A DNA stretch of 64,000 bases. It comes from Fen-330 sp050008465. GTDB taxonomy: Bacteria; Acidobacteriota; Terriglobia; Bryobacterales; Bryobacteraceae. Positions 30,023 to 38,733 of the stretch are shown one piece after another. The notes under the pieces are model-generated. The model ran no database searches and was not told the origin of the DNA. It saw only the letters and a program-made list of their open reading frames with translations. How positions within the stretch are numbered: the first letter of the stretch is position 1; every line of letters starts with the position of its first letter. The DNA is taken from NCBI GenBank assembly GCA_050008465.1, contig JBEKMO010000018.1:1-64000 (forward strand). The letters run 5' to 3'. The translations under genes and the position numbers were made by a program.

Positions 30023-30661
30023 GGCGTCCTCCCATCGCCGTTCAGAACAGGCGTGCGCAGACGGTTATTTCCGGAATTCAGACTCAAGTATTGTACACCG
30101 AACCGTTTCTGCTGGCTAGCTCTGTTAGCGCCCACTGCGGCCTCCGGGCGAAGCAGCCACGGATTGATCCTTCGGGTCCCAGTGAGCCTGATCGAAATAG
30201 GCCGAATAGATCTGGCTGGCTTGCGTATTGACGTAGCTGTTGACGCCTCCCGCGTAGTTGTAGGACAGGGCGGTCAGGGTGGGGCGGAAAACGAGGATCG
30301 AGGGTCCGCCGCTGGCGCCGCTCTGTTGCTGGCAATCCCGACCGAACAGGGGGTCAGCCGCGGTTGCGGCAGGCGGTGGCAAAGAGCCAGATCGCGGTTG
30401 CCGAACGCCAACCGAAAGAGAGCCTGTTCTACCTCCCGTACGGGCCGCACATCTGAGGCGCGGGGTGGGACATCCAGCCCTTTGGCGCGCAGCAGTATTT
30501 CCTGCCATCGAACTCCGACTTCGCCGCCCAGGCTACGCTCCACGGCAGCAGTTCACGGATGCGGTTGATCGGGGGGCGGCGATGCGCTTGCAACCGGACG
30601 TCGCAAGGAGGCATTTGACAACGTAACCCGAAAGGACGCGAGACATGACACCCATAATAAG
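30023..30661. other. Decayed DNA with possible IS66 transposase tail
   Basis: No intact gene. On the minus strand, 30466-30575 reads PPINRIRELLPWSVA..., similar to the C-terminal end of IS66-type TnpC (a dead relic, low certainty). 30125-30300 reads FRPTLTALSYNYAGGVNSYV and on to a stop, like the end of a lost protein that I cannot name. The 100 bp just upstream of the LysM gene should hold the operon promoter; a TACAAT box is at about 30090, but I see no matching -35. Confidence 0.35.
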
Positions 30662-30892
30662 GTGGACATGAACGCGCGGCAGCAGTACTTGGAGGAACTC
30701 GGCAAAGAGTACGGCCGAGCCGATGAAAAGTGTCGAGGCCGGTTGCTGGATGAGGCGGAGAAGCGGCCCATCCTCTCGGCCCCAAGCAGCTTCGGCGTTG
30801 CGGGAACGGGCCAGTCCTTCCTCCGCCGCGAACGGGAATTCGTCCGGACCGCCGAGTTGGGGGCCGCGGCTGTGGCTGGGGGGTGGCGGTAA
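30662..30892 (+). pseudogene. Remnant of an integrase-type transposase
   Basis: Residues MNARQQYLEELGKEYGRAD and GRLLDEAEKR match the conserved start of a large transposase group whose members begin with ARxxYLExxxxxYxxAxxKxKxxxLDE. The expected TGxxRKY segment is missing. The frame resumes with RREREFVRTAELGAA, as in the region shortly after it, so there is an internal deletion. Only 76 residues remain and no catalytic core is left. Confidence 0.55.
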
Positions 30893-30947
30893 TCTCGGCT
30901 TCGCTGGCGACTCGAGGGACATGACCGCATTCCTCAGACAGACGGCG

Positions 30948-31325
30948 TTACCGCACGGCCCTCAGCAGTACGGCGTTCCTATGGAAGTCGAGGTGCGCCC
31001 GCTGGCCCTCGGTGAAGCCGCTGACGTTGACGAGCCTCTGGGTTTCGAAGCTCATGCGTTGAAGGGAAGGCAGGTGGGCTACCGGTGAGATGATCAGTCT
31101 GCCAGAATCCTCGAAGCCGATGCAGCCGCGATCAAACAGGTGATCGGTGCTGGGGGTCAGCAGCAGTCCATTCTCGCCATCGAGGCGCTCCTCGTTCGAC
31201 GAATCACGCCAGGGCTTGCAGTGGCTGGCGACCAGGCGAATTGGGTTCCCGTCTACGGTAATCCGCCACCTCGCCTCGATCTGCATCACGCGCTGTTTAA
31301 GTAAACCCTGCCCGCGCCAGGCCAA
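30948..31325 (-). pseudogene. N-terminally truncated HNH endonuclease
   Basis: The 125 residues contain the full C-terminal HNH module of a known restriction-like group: ASHCKPWRDSSNEERLDGEN, GLLLTPSTDHLFDRGCIGFE, with the ββα-metal histidines in ASHCKPW and DHLFD. It ends in a normal way (FHRNAVLLRAVR). Relatives have another 100 to 200 residues before this domain. No such sequence precedes it in frame: the region past 31325 reads instead, on the plus strand, as the tail of another protein. It is probably a fragment, although expression of the domain alone cannot be excluded. Confidence 0.65.
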
Positions 31326-31732
31326 TGCTGTGGCGCTCGACGCTTCCTACGACGTGGCCGTCCTGCGCTGCGATTTCCTCAACGATTACCCGGACGACCT
31401 GTCTCTCGATTCGGAACGGGATTTCGTTGATGACCGTTCGAACTTCACCTGGCTTCGCATCGTTGGCTAACCGCGGAATGGGGTCGCCCGGAGCCCAGCG
31501 CGGTTCTGCGCGAGTGTTATCCCCTGATATCGGTAATGGTTCGGCCTGCCCACCCTGGACGACCCGCCCGAGGGGAGCAACATCCTAAAAGCAGAGTCAT
31601 GGGCCGCCGTGCGGAATTTGGGCGGCCCTCGGCGTCAGAGGTTGCCGAGCCCAAATTCCGGGTGGTCCGTGATCCGTTCCTTACGCCACGCGCGGCCTCC
31701 CGTTGCGCGATCTGCGTGATCCAGGTCGTCAA
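31320..31732. other. Unassigned plus-strand protein tail and a short interspersed repeat
   Basis: 31320-31470 (+) reads ANAVALDASYDVAVLRCDFL and on to a stop, with coding-like composition but no start, so it is probably the tail of a lost gene. 31514-31536 is a diverged copy of the interspersed end motif (GTTATCCCCTGATATCGGTA). A near-palindromic stretch (AATTTGGGCGGCC... / ...AGCCCAAATT) is at about 31615-31660. Confidence 0.35.
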
Positions 31733-32527
31733 CTACAGCCCCAATTTCGCTCGAAGGAACGCGATCATCGTCCGCACCACTTCCCTGGAAGCCTCGCTGT
31801 CATCCACCAAGTCAAACATGTGGGGGCCCGTCGCGTGATTCACTACGGTTACCGGCAGGTTGCAGCGCAGTGCTCGCGCCACGAACGCGTCGATCGATTC
31901 GTTAAGACCTGCAAACTGCTCGCGGCCCGCCCTCGCGACAAACAGCGCAGTCTCCCGAGGCAGATCCTCCACCCGCCGGCCCGCAACCGGGTTGGCGAAG
32001 CGATATTCGGCAGCCGCCGTCGCCACGCCCGTCGCCCCGTCGAGGTCCAGCATGAACCCATAACACAGGACGCCACATCGCGCCTTGCCCTCCATCAAGG
32101 CCGACAGCGCCACCGGGACATTGCCGGAACTGGCCCACACGCCGATCCGCGTCCCGTCAATCCCCAACGCCGCACCGTTCTCCTGCAAGTAGGACAACAC
32201 CGCGCCCACGTCGTTCGCTGGGTTCCGCGTTTCATAGACGATGCCCACCATTCCTGAGGCCGCAAACAGTTGCCCCCACGAGACTGCCATCCCCATGTCG
32301 CGAAACTGGCAGCCGAGCGGCGTCGGCGCCCCCACATCTGAGTATCCGAGCACAATCACGACCGCCGGTGTTGGTGTCGCATCCCGTTCTTGGTCTGGCG
32401 GATAGTACAGATCCATCGTCAGTGCACCGGCCTCGGTTGCCCGGTATTCGATTCCTCGTCGCACCGTCACCGCATCCATGCCAGGAATCCGGTGCACCAC
32501 TGCTTTCGTCGTAATCTCTGCCCGCAT
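31733..32527 (-). CDS. Alpha/beta hydrolase (dienelactone hydrolase-like)
   Basis: The 264-residue protein has an alpha/beta hydrolase pattern: PAVVIVLGYSDVG (strand and oxyanion loop), RIGVWASSGNVPVALSAL with nucleophile Ser in WASSGN (G-x-S-x-G-like, here A-S-S-G-N), and a C-terminal His in VNHATGPHMFD, which is a plausible catalytic triad member. I prefer the ATG at 32527, preceded by GGGGGA, over an ATG 27 bases upstream. The substrate is unknown. A fragment of a paralogue in opposite orientation lies about 450 bp away at 32984-33190. Confidence 0.7.
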   Translation of the reverse strand: MRAEITTKAVVHRIPGMDAVTVRRGIEYRATEAGALTMDLYYPPDQERDATPTPAVVIVLGYSDVGAPTPLGCQFRDMGMAVSWGQLFAASGMVGIVYETRNPANDVGAVLSYLQENGAALGIDGTRIGVWASSGNVPVALSALMEGKARCGVLCYGFMLDLDGATGVATAAAEYRFANPVAGRRVEDLPRETALFVARAGREQFAGLNESIDAFVARALRCNLPVTVVNHATGPHMFDLVDDSEASREVVRTMIAFLRAKLGL

Positions 32528-32689
32528 ATGTCCCCCAAAATAGAAACGCCCCATTCAGCCGAAGCTGAACGAGGCGTCAAATTCGTGCCCGAGCATAAGG
32601 GCGAATCCCTACGGTAAGCGATTGCCGGGCACCACGTCAAGCAATCCTCGGAAGCGATCCTCACACGGCGGTGGGACGCGCCGGGGATT

Positions 32690-32850
32690 CTGGGCGGATC
32701 GTCGGCCACTCGGAAAGTGGCGTCCACCAGTGCGTGCGGTCGTGAGCAGCCAACCGACGGCAAATCGCTCCCGAAGGGGTAGAGCGGGATCTCCGGGAGA
32801 GGAGACTCCGAGACGCCCCGGTGGAAGCGTTATGTGGTGATATCGGAAGC
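32690..32850 (-). repeat. Interspersed repeat, copy E
   Basis: On the minus strand this begins with the shared end motif CCGATATCACCACATAACGC (32827-32850 on the plus strand reads GCGTTATGTGGTGATATCGG, then AAGC). It later contains a body block (ACGCCACTTTCCGAGTGGCC at about 32710) shared with copies at 36104 and 38466. The order end-then-body is the same as in 38466-38552, with extra sequence between them. It looks like a non-autonomous mobile element. Confidence 0.55.
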
Positions 32851-32983
32851 GAGGGGGGACGCCGTGCTCGCCCGAGCGGCCACACCCGCGGCTTGGGCGT
32901 TTCTCGTCAGAGTGGCCATCGGTCCTACGCTCACCGGATGCTGGCCGACTTCCCGTTCCTACTCCGTTTCGCGCGCGGCTGGC

Positions 32984-33190
32984 GAGGCGCGAACGCCAGC
33001 GGTCGTGATGGTGCTCGGAAATCCCGATGTGGGCGTGCAGAACCCGCTCGGGTGCCAGTTGCCCGAGATGGGGATGGCAGTCTCTTGGGGCCAACTGCTT
33101 TCGGCCTCGGGAATAGTGGGCGTCGTCTATGAAACGAGGAACCCGGCGAGCGATGTGAACGCAGTGCTGTCCTACCTGCGGGAGGTCGGG
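32984..33190 (+). pseudogene. Fragment of a second alpha/beta hydrolase
   Basis: About 68 residues (EARTPAVVMVLGNPDVG, GMAVSWGQLLSASGIVGVVY, ETRNPASDVNAVLSYL) align closely with residues about 50-120 of the intact hydrolase at 31733-32527. The nucleophile region and the C-terminus are gone. It lies in opposite orientation to the intact gene, next to repeat copy E, so an inverted duplication followed by decay is likely. Confidence 0.7.
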
Positions 33191-33264
33191 GAGCCGAACC
33201 ACCCTGAGACGCTGCGCCGCCGAACGTTTCGAAGGTGGCCAGCGCACGGCTGCGGCCGTGATCC

Positions 33265-34893
33265 TTAGCGATCCGAAGCGGTTCGGTGGCGGAGAGGCCG
33301 GCTGAGTGCAATGGGCGCGAGCCGTCGCGTCGAAGACGTCGGGGCAGCGATCTGAGGCGAAAGTCCCCTCTCTCTATCGCGGCGGTCGGGCTGCCTGACC
33401 AGCAGCGGGCCCAGCGGCGAGGGACGCCCGGCCGCCGCCCATATGGACTCCGACACGCTCTTGCCGTTCTTCAAGTCAATCAATTCCAGTCGAAAGCTCA
33501 CGTCGGGGGTGGAGGGGCTGTACACCAGACTGCCAGTGCGGAGCTGGCCCAGATCGAGATTCAGGGTCTGTTCCTGCGCCCCATCGACGATGGACAGGGT
33601 CGCCTTCTGTGCCGTCGCGATGACGGAGGCAGTCCGATTCCAGTTCAACCGTAACTGGCCGACGGCGCGCTCGACCTTCAGGGCCAGCGTATCGTCCGCA
33701 AGAACGGGAGCCCGGAGGCCGGGACCACTCACGTTGTAGCCCGAGTACACTGCACCGCTCAGCGCCGCGGCCAGCAGCAGGACCCACAGCGGGCGTTTGT
33801 TCCGTCGCGCCGCAGGCCCCGCTGTGTCCGGTTCCGGGTGCGGCAGTGCGAGTATCGCCTCCTGCGGTGGAGCCGGCGCGGGTGCGGGGACGGGGTTGGC
33901 CGGCTCGGGAGGGGCCATCGCCTCGTCCGGCGCACACAGGTTCACCGCGACCCGGTCCTCAGTCACCGCCACGGAAGCCGGCGCGAGAGCCTGCTCCGCC
34001 CGAGCGGGAAAACGAGCGCTGCCAGGCGCTTCATGCCTGGCAATGATACGCCCCGCCACAGGGCGGTCCTTGCCGAGCTGACTCCGCCGGAACGCGAATT
34101 CGATCGACGGGGAGGTCGGCCCATGTTCGCGCAGGAAGAAGCCGCCCAAACTCGGCTTCATCGAGAACGGCTTCACCAGCAGGACGAGCGAGTCCCGGCT
34201 GGGGAAGTATCTCTCGGTCAACGCGGCATCGTTGGCGTCGAGAGCCAGCTCCTTCCGCGTGTTGCTGCGGAAGAACCCGACCACCGACAGCGACTCCCGC
34301 GGCCGGGCGACGGCGGCCTCCAACCGCCTCTCGTCCTCCTCCGAGAGCTGGTACAACGGACCGCGGCTGTAGTCGCAGGCCACCAGTTCGTAATCCGTGA
34401 TCGCGATGGCACGCGGGTCGCGCGAGACCTGCCCCAGCAGAAGCCCGCCGATTTCCGAGCCGCGTTTGGTGATTGATCGGAAGCTCTCCAGCGCTTCCCG
34501 TTCCAGCCGATCCATCACCTCCAGGCTCAGCCGAATCGAAATCCCTGTCTCAGGAAGCTCCCAGTGGCGGTAGTCCGGGCCGGCTCCTTCCATCCGCTCC
34601 GGTGGAAGCACTGCATCGGGGGCCTCGTTTTCCATTTCTCCCATTCCGGCGTGACCCGGCGGGAAGAACTCGCGGATTGTCGGACGGGGCGGCCTCGGCC
34701 GACCTGCTCCAGGCGGCCCTCCTGGCGCGATCGGATTCTCTTGCGCCTTCTGGCGTTCGCAGAACAGGGTCGCCGCACAAATGCGTTGGCCGACGCGATC
34801 TTCCGGGATGGACAACCCGATGGCCAGCTGTTGGACGGACTCTCCGCCTAGGAAACGCCGGTACAGGTGCAATGCAAACGGTTCGGATCGCAT
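33265..34893 (-). CDS. Membrane protein with HTH-like N-terminus and degenerate JAB/MPN-like domain
   Basis: The 542-residue protein (569 if the ATG at 34974 is used; 34932 is also possible) begins with a helix-turn-helix-like segment (RRFLGGESVQQLAIGLSIP). A JAB/MPN-like fold follows: EIGGLLLG with the conserved Glu, then VVGFFRSNTR and LDANDAALTERYF. In true JAMM metalloproteases the middle motif is G-x-H-x-H-P, and here the histidines are absent, so it is probably not a protease. One membrane helix (PLWVLLLAAALSGAVYSGY) follows a Pro/Ala-rich linker. The C-terminal ~150 residues lie across the membrane and include a beta-sandwich-like stretch (LRLNWNRTASVI). No close neighbour suggests a role. 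Confidence 0.6.
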   Translation of the reverse strand: MRSEPFALHLYRRFLGGESVQQLAIGLSIPEDRVGQRICAATLFCERQKAQENPIAPGGPPGAGRPRPPRPTIREFFPPGHAGMGEMENEAPDAVLPPERMEGAGPDYRHWELPETGISIRLSLEVMDRLEREALESFRSITKRGSEIGGLLLGQVSRDPRAIAITDYELVACDYSRGPLYQLSEEDERRLEAAVARPRESLSVVGFFRSNTRKELALDANDAALTERYFPSRDSLVLLVKPFSMKPSLGGFFLREHGPTSPSIEFAFRRSQLGKDRPVAGRIIARHEAPGSARFPARAEQALAPASVAVTEDRVAVNLCAPDEAMAPPEPANPVPAPAPAPPQEAILALPHPEPDTAGPAARRNKRPLWVLLLAAALSGAVYSGYNVSGPGLRAPVLADDTLALKVERAVGQLRLNWNRTASVIATAQKATLSIVDGAQEQTLNLDLGQLRTGSLVYSPSTPDVSFRLELIDLKNGKSVSESIWAAAGRPSPLGPLLVRQPDRRDRERGLSPQIAAPTSSTRRLAPIALSRPLRHRTASDR

Positions 34894-35357
34894 TGCGTTT
34901 CCGTTCCGTGTTTCTTGCACCTGGTCTACCATCGACTCGCTCTCGTTCGCGGCGCTGCAGCTTGCGCCCGGCATCCGCCCGTACAGGCGTTTAAGACACT
35001 AAGTGCTCATAGTTACATGGACTTGTCAATGCGCGGCGGTACCGTAAGAGTCCCGGTACCTGACCCCCGCTAGGAGTCCCGGTACGCCGCCGGGCGGCTC
35101 CGGTACTGCACCCCCCTTTTTTGCGCCAAACACCGTCCCTCTCGCGAGGCGTGAGAGGCCCCCCCCTTGGGAAGCGGAAAGCCCCGACCTCATATGACGC
35201 TGGCGCGAAATACCAAACGCGTTTCGCATTTGCCACCCGGCGCCAGTCTGGGGAGGGCGCCGGCGACCATTGCCAGGACACGGGATGGCCGCGGAAAGCG
35301 GCACGCCAGAGGCGCGCGCGTCACGGCCCGCGTTGGACCCCGAGCTACGTACGGGCT
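34894..35357. other. No recognisable gene
   Basis: Apart from the possible longer N-terminus of the preceding protein (to 34974), I see no gene, RNA or known repeat. At 35037-35100 there are two near-identical GC-rich blocks (GGTACCGTAAGAGTCCCGGTACC and GTCCCGGTACGCCG...CCGGTAC), a small local repeat of unknown meaning. Confidence 0.3.
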
Positions 35358-35627
35358 ATGGTGACGAAGGACGAAACAGCTGTCTACGATCCCCTTTATG
35401 TGGTGCTTCAGCGCCAAAGCAAGGTGACGGTTCGCATGCGCGTGATCAGATACGGACTGGGAACCGATACGCCTTCGAGATTTGCTCTGAACGTGCTTTC
35501 CCGCGCTCGGCTTCAGGACGCCTGTCCTGCGCTCCAGGAATCCTATCACGTACTGGAGAAAGAGACGTACAGGGACCGGGAGCGACGGGATGTCGGAGCA
35601 ACAATCCAAGCCGTTGGGTACAAGTGA
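35358..35627 (+). CDS. Small hypothetical protein (uncertain)
   Basis: This 89-residue open frame from ATG has no recognisable domain. The sequence is polar with a Leu/Arg-rich middle (RFALNVLSRARLQDACPAL) and a charged region (EKETYRDRERRD). I see no strong ribosome site. The opposite strand is also open over much of this stretch, so coding on this strand is uncertain. Confidence 0.25.
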   Translation: MVTKDETAVYDPLYVVLQRQSKVTVRMRVIRYGLGTDTPSRFALNVLSRARLQDACPALQESYHVLEKETYRDRERRDVGATIQAVGYK

Positions 35628-35804
35628 ACATGCGCATTCGCCGCATCAGTGACGACCTGAACGGTTCGGAGCCTTCCAATAAGCCCGGGTAGACGCGGTT
35701 GCCGGTGAAGGTCCCAAAACAGGTGTCCGGCATCCATGTTGACGGTTTGTCCCCATGCCGTAGAATGGCGCTGCGCGGAGTCCTCTGCGAGTTCTGCGTG
35801 AGCT

Positions 35805-36014
35805 CTATCCGGTGTTCTCGGCAGGTTTCTGCTGCCCTGATCGTGTTTGCCAGTAGCGGTTGTGCCGGTCGTCGTCACACGTTAGCGGGAATTGATCAAT
35901 GACTTTTCCGTCCGCGGTGGATATGAAGACGACGTTGATTACCTCCGGAGCGCTGGTAGGCACGAGGCGGGATTCGAGTCGCTCCAACCTCCGCATGAGA
36001 TTCCTTCCGGTCAT
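35805..36014 (-). CDS. Small hypothetical protein with N-terminal coiled-coil-like helix
   Basis: The 69-residue protein starts at an ATG preceded by AAGGAG with 9-base spacing. The N-terminal LMRRLERLESRL motif is typical of a group of short conserved proteins of unknown function in acidobacteria and related soil bacteria, followed by a beta-strand-like part (EVINVVFISTADG). It stands alone between repeat-rich segments. No function can be assigned. Confidence 0.5.
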   Translation of the reverse strand: MTGRNLMRRLERLESRLVPTSAPEVINVVFISTADGKVIDQFPLTCDDDRHNRYWQTRSGQQKPAENTG

Positions 36015-36556
36015 CTTCGTGGTCTCCTTTGTCAGCCGCCGATGGGACTGCCGAACGGCGGCCAACGGACATCGTCGGAAACGGGGGGCCGAGGTTGCGG
36101 CGTTAACGCCTCCTAAAGAGTCATTCCCTGCTCACAGACGGCCGGGCCACGCCACCTTCGGAGTGGCCGGCGATCCGCTTACTGCGCGGGAACCTAGACC
36201 CTTCGGCGTCAGGGCGGACCTGTCCGTATTGCCGGCGGGAAGAGGATTCGCAACATGTACCGGCCGGGCGGCTTCGCCAGGCCCCCAAACAACTCCGAGG
36301 AAGACTGTGCCAACTGGGCAGCGCCTTCAGCCGCGGCCGGACTCTGGCACGGTGCATCGGGGACACCTCCGTGGTGGCTTAGGTCTTGTGGCAAGAATCC
36401 CTTCCGCCCCGGGCGGCTCCGGCGGAGAGCGGTTGGGGCCTGAGGCGCTGCGGACGGAGTGACTGCGTTAGGCGGCGTTGCAGGAGAATCTTGTGGGCCG
36501 CATAATACCGTGAGGCGCAGCCGCAGGGCGGGGCGCCATTCGGCAAAGGAGAAATC
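36015..36556 (+). repeat. Non-coding stretch with interspersed repeat, copy G
   Basis: 36104-36175 (TAACGCCTCCTAAAGAGTCA, then GCTCACAGACGGCCGGGCC and GAGTGGCCGG) is a close match to 38485-38552 but lacks the ATATCGG end motif. The rest of the 540 bases shows no gene I can support. The last 20 bases hold the ribosome site of the OmpA-type gene. Confidence 0.5.
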
Positions 36557-37498
36557 ATGGAGTGGAAGCACGGAATCGCAGCAGCCTGTTTTGTGGGGAT
36601 GATCGCGGCGCAGGCCGGACTCGCCCAAACCGACGTTGAAGGAAGCAAGGACCACCCGCTCGTGTCGCGGTATCCGGGCTCGGTGATCGACCAGTACTCC
36701 AGCACGGAGTTCGACGAATTCACGCTCCCACTGGGCAAGCTCATGGACAGCGTCCCGGAAAAGAGCCAGCATCTGGAGGGCAAGATCACCCGTATCTCGT
36801 ATGCCGCGCCCGCCGGCCGCTCCATCCTGGAGGTCTATCGGAACTACGAGAGCGCTTTGAGGAAGGCCGGCTTCGCGATCCTGTACGAGTGTGTGAACAA
36901 TGAGGGGTGTTGGAGCGGGTCCCCCACGTTTCACACCGCCTTGGGCAACGAGGATTGGGGCTGGAGCGCGGGCCAGCGCTATCTCTCGGCGAAGCAGTCC
37001 AGGGCGGAAGGCGATGTGTACGTCAGCCTCCACATCGGACAGTGGAGCGACCTCTCCAGAGGTTCCTCCGTCGTGCTTTTCGTCGTCGAGGTGAAGCCGA
37101 TGGAGGGTGGCCTGATCACGGTCGATGCCGCCGCGCTCGCCAGCGACATTACCTCGACTGGCCACTCGGCTGTCTATGGCATCTACTTCGACACCGCCAA
37201 GGCCGAGGTCAAGCCCGAATCTGACGCCGCGCTCAAGGAGATCGCGAAGCTCCTCCAGCAGACGCCCACGCTCACACTCTTCGTCGTCGGCCACACCGAC
37301 AGCGTCGGCGCATTGGCCTCGAACATGGATCTCTCCAAGCGCCGCGCCGGCTCGGTCGTCGTAGCCCTGACCACGAAGTATGGCGTCGCGGCCACGCGCT
37401 TGGTCGCCCAGGGCTGCGGCCCGCTCGCGCCCGTCAGTTCCAACGACACGGAGGACGGCCGCGCCAAGAACCGCCGCGTGGAACTGGTCAAGCAGTAA
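36557..37498 (+). CDS. Secreted DUF4892/OmpA-type outer-membrane protein
   Basis: The 313-residue protein has a signal peptide (GIAAACFVGMIAAQAGLAQ). The N-terminal half resembles DUF4892 (HPLVSRYPGSVIDQY, ISYAAPAGRSILEVYRNYE). Residues about 205-313 form an OmpA C-terminal peptidoglycan-binding domain (YFDTAKAEVKPES, VVGHTDSVG, NMDLSKRRAGSV, KNRRVELV), with the expected Asp and Arg ligands for diaminopimelate. AAGGAG lies 5 bases before the ATG. It probably links the outer membrane to the wall. No operon partner is close. Confidence 0.82.
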   Translation: MEWKHGIAAACFVGMIAAQAGLAQTDVEGSKDHPLVSRYPGSVIDQYSSTEFDEFTLPLGKLMDSVPEKSQHLEGKITRISYAAPAGRSILEVYRNYESALRKAGFAILYECVNNEGCWSGSPTFHTALGNEDWGWSAGQRYLSAKQSRAEGDVYVSLHIGQWSDLSRGSSVVLFVVEVKPMEGGLITVDAAALASDITSTGHSAVYGIYFDTAKAEVKPESDAALKEIAKLLQQTPTLTLFVVGHTDSVGALASNMDLSKRRAGSVVVALTTKYGVAATRLVAQGCGPLAPVSSNDTEDGRAKNRRVELVKQ

Positions 37499-37557
37499 GG
37501 CATTGCACCAGGTGTTGGGGCTGGTTCCCGGAGCGGGTCTGGGTAGAGCCCGGCGGC

Positions 37558-37782
37558 GTGAGGAATGAAGCCCTGGACGCGCGGGCGATGGCGCTGGCCG
37601 CACTGCACGGGCTCTACATGGCCGGCGTCAAGCTCAACGACCAATGCGACCGTTTCAAGGCCATGCTGACGGGGGAGCCGGTTCAGGCGGCAGGGTATCA
37701 GCTGTACAGGAGCCGGTTCATTTCGGCTAAGGACGGTGAGAGGTGCTCGAAGGCCCCCACGAGGTTCAGAAAGAGAGAGTAA
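37558..37782 (+). CDS. Small hypothetical protein (uncertain)
   Basis: This 74-residue frame begins at GTG. It reads as helical and amphipathic in its first half (ALDARAMALAALHGLYMAGVK) and basic at the end. There is no clear ribosome site and no recognised domain. It could be a fragment of a mobile-element gene. Confidence 0.3.
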   Translation: MRNEALDARAMALAALHGLYMAGVKLNDQCDRFKAMLTGEPVQAAGYQLYRSRFISAKDGERCSKAPTRFRKRE

Positions 37783-37789
37783 TTGACGT

Positions 37790-38056
37790 CTAATAGTCGG
37801 ATGGTCGTCCTAGTGTTGGTCCGTGATGTGAGATCAAAGCTCCACATTCAGGGCATCTGGGACACCCTCCAGATTCATCGCTGACATGCTCCTCGAAATC
37901 AGTTCCATAACCACAGTTGGTACACGAGTGGTTGAAGCAGTAGTTTTCGTCATGATCAACTCGATCAACGATTCCAGTCAGAGTACAAACCATGGTTTTT
38001 CGTTTGCACGACGGGCACTCCGCCTTCTTCGTCAGAATATTCGGATCATCGGACAC
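37790..38056 (-). CDS. Small multi-CxxC zinc-ribbon-like protein
   Basis: The 88-residue protein has four CxxC pairs (CPSC, CTNC, CPRC overlapping CPEC) plus further Cys and His residues, consistent with one or two zinc ribbons. I place the start at a GTG at 38056, because AGGAG precedes it by 8 bases; the longer frame to 38092 has no such site. The coding sequence is markedly richer in A+T than its surroundings, which suggests recent acquisition. The function is unknown. Confidence 0.55.
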   Translation of the reverse strand: MSDDPNILTKKAECPSCKRKTMVCTLTGIVDRVDHDENYCFNHSCTNCGYGTDFEEHVSDESGGCPRCPECGALISHHGPTLGRPSDY

Positions 38057-38733
38057 GGATGGATCTCCTGTGTGAGTCTGTGAAACTGTCAAATTGAACC
38101 CGATAGCCTAATGCTGCCCATGAGCCGCCGGCGGCGTGCGGGGGCGGCGGCCCTTTTGATCATATCGACTTCGTCAGATGCCCTCCAACTTCCGTCCCAC
38201 GTTTAGGCCGACGGGTCACGCCCGATAGTCCCGCCGCTCTCAATGGAAGGGGCCTTGCGCACGCGGTCGAGCGGGCTGTGGACCCCTCGACCGCCACGAT
38301 GCCTACCGCCCCAGTACTTTCCAATCCGGCTGCCAACTCCCACGTAGTCGCGCAGCGTTTAGCGATCCCGCTGCGACTGGATTACGGCGCGCTCGGAAGT
38401 TGTGTCGGCACTCGCCGGTGAAGTCGGAGCCGCCGCGGCTTGCCGGGCGCGATGCCCGGCAGAACGCTACCGATATCACCACATAACGCCCTCTAAAGAG
38501 CCATTCCCGGCTCACAGACGGCCGTGCCACACCACTTTCCGAGTGCCCGACGGACCCCCCGGAATCCCGGCTGCCACCTCCCACGGGCCGCTTTCGGGAT
38601 TCGCCCGGCAGTCCAACTATGCGTCCAAGCGGCGCGCTGGTGCGAGGAACGGCTGTCGGGGCCCGAACGGGCGCCTTCGAGATTTTCTGCAAACTTTTGG
38701 GCGCCCGGTATCGTATTCCGATAAGAGGACCCA
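38057..38733 (+). repeat. Non-coding stretch with interspersed repeat, copy F
   Basis: 38466-38490 carries the full end motif (GCTACCGATATCACCACATA, then ACGCC). It is followed by the body shared with 36104-36175 (CTAAAGAG, GCTCACAGACGGCCG, CACTTTCCGAGTG) to about 38552. Just before it, TGCCGGGC and GCCCGGCA (38439-38459) form a hairpin. No gene is evident in the remaining sequence. The bases before 38734 should hold the PadR promoter. Confidence 0.5.

Noticed and set aside
35037..35100. Repeated GGTACC/CCGGTAC blocks as a CRISPR-like array
   Set aside because: Only two or three imperfect units with no regular spacing and no cas genes anywhere in the window.
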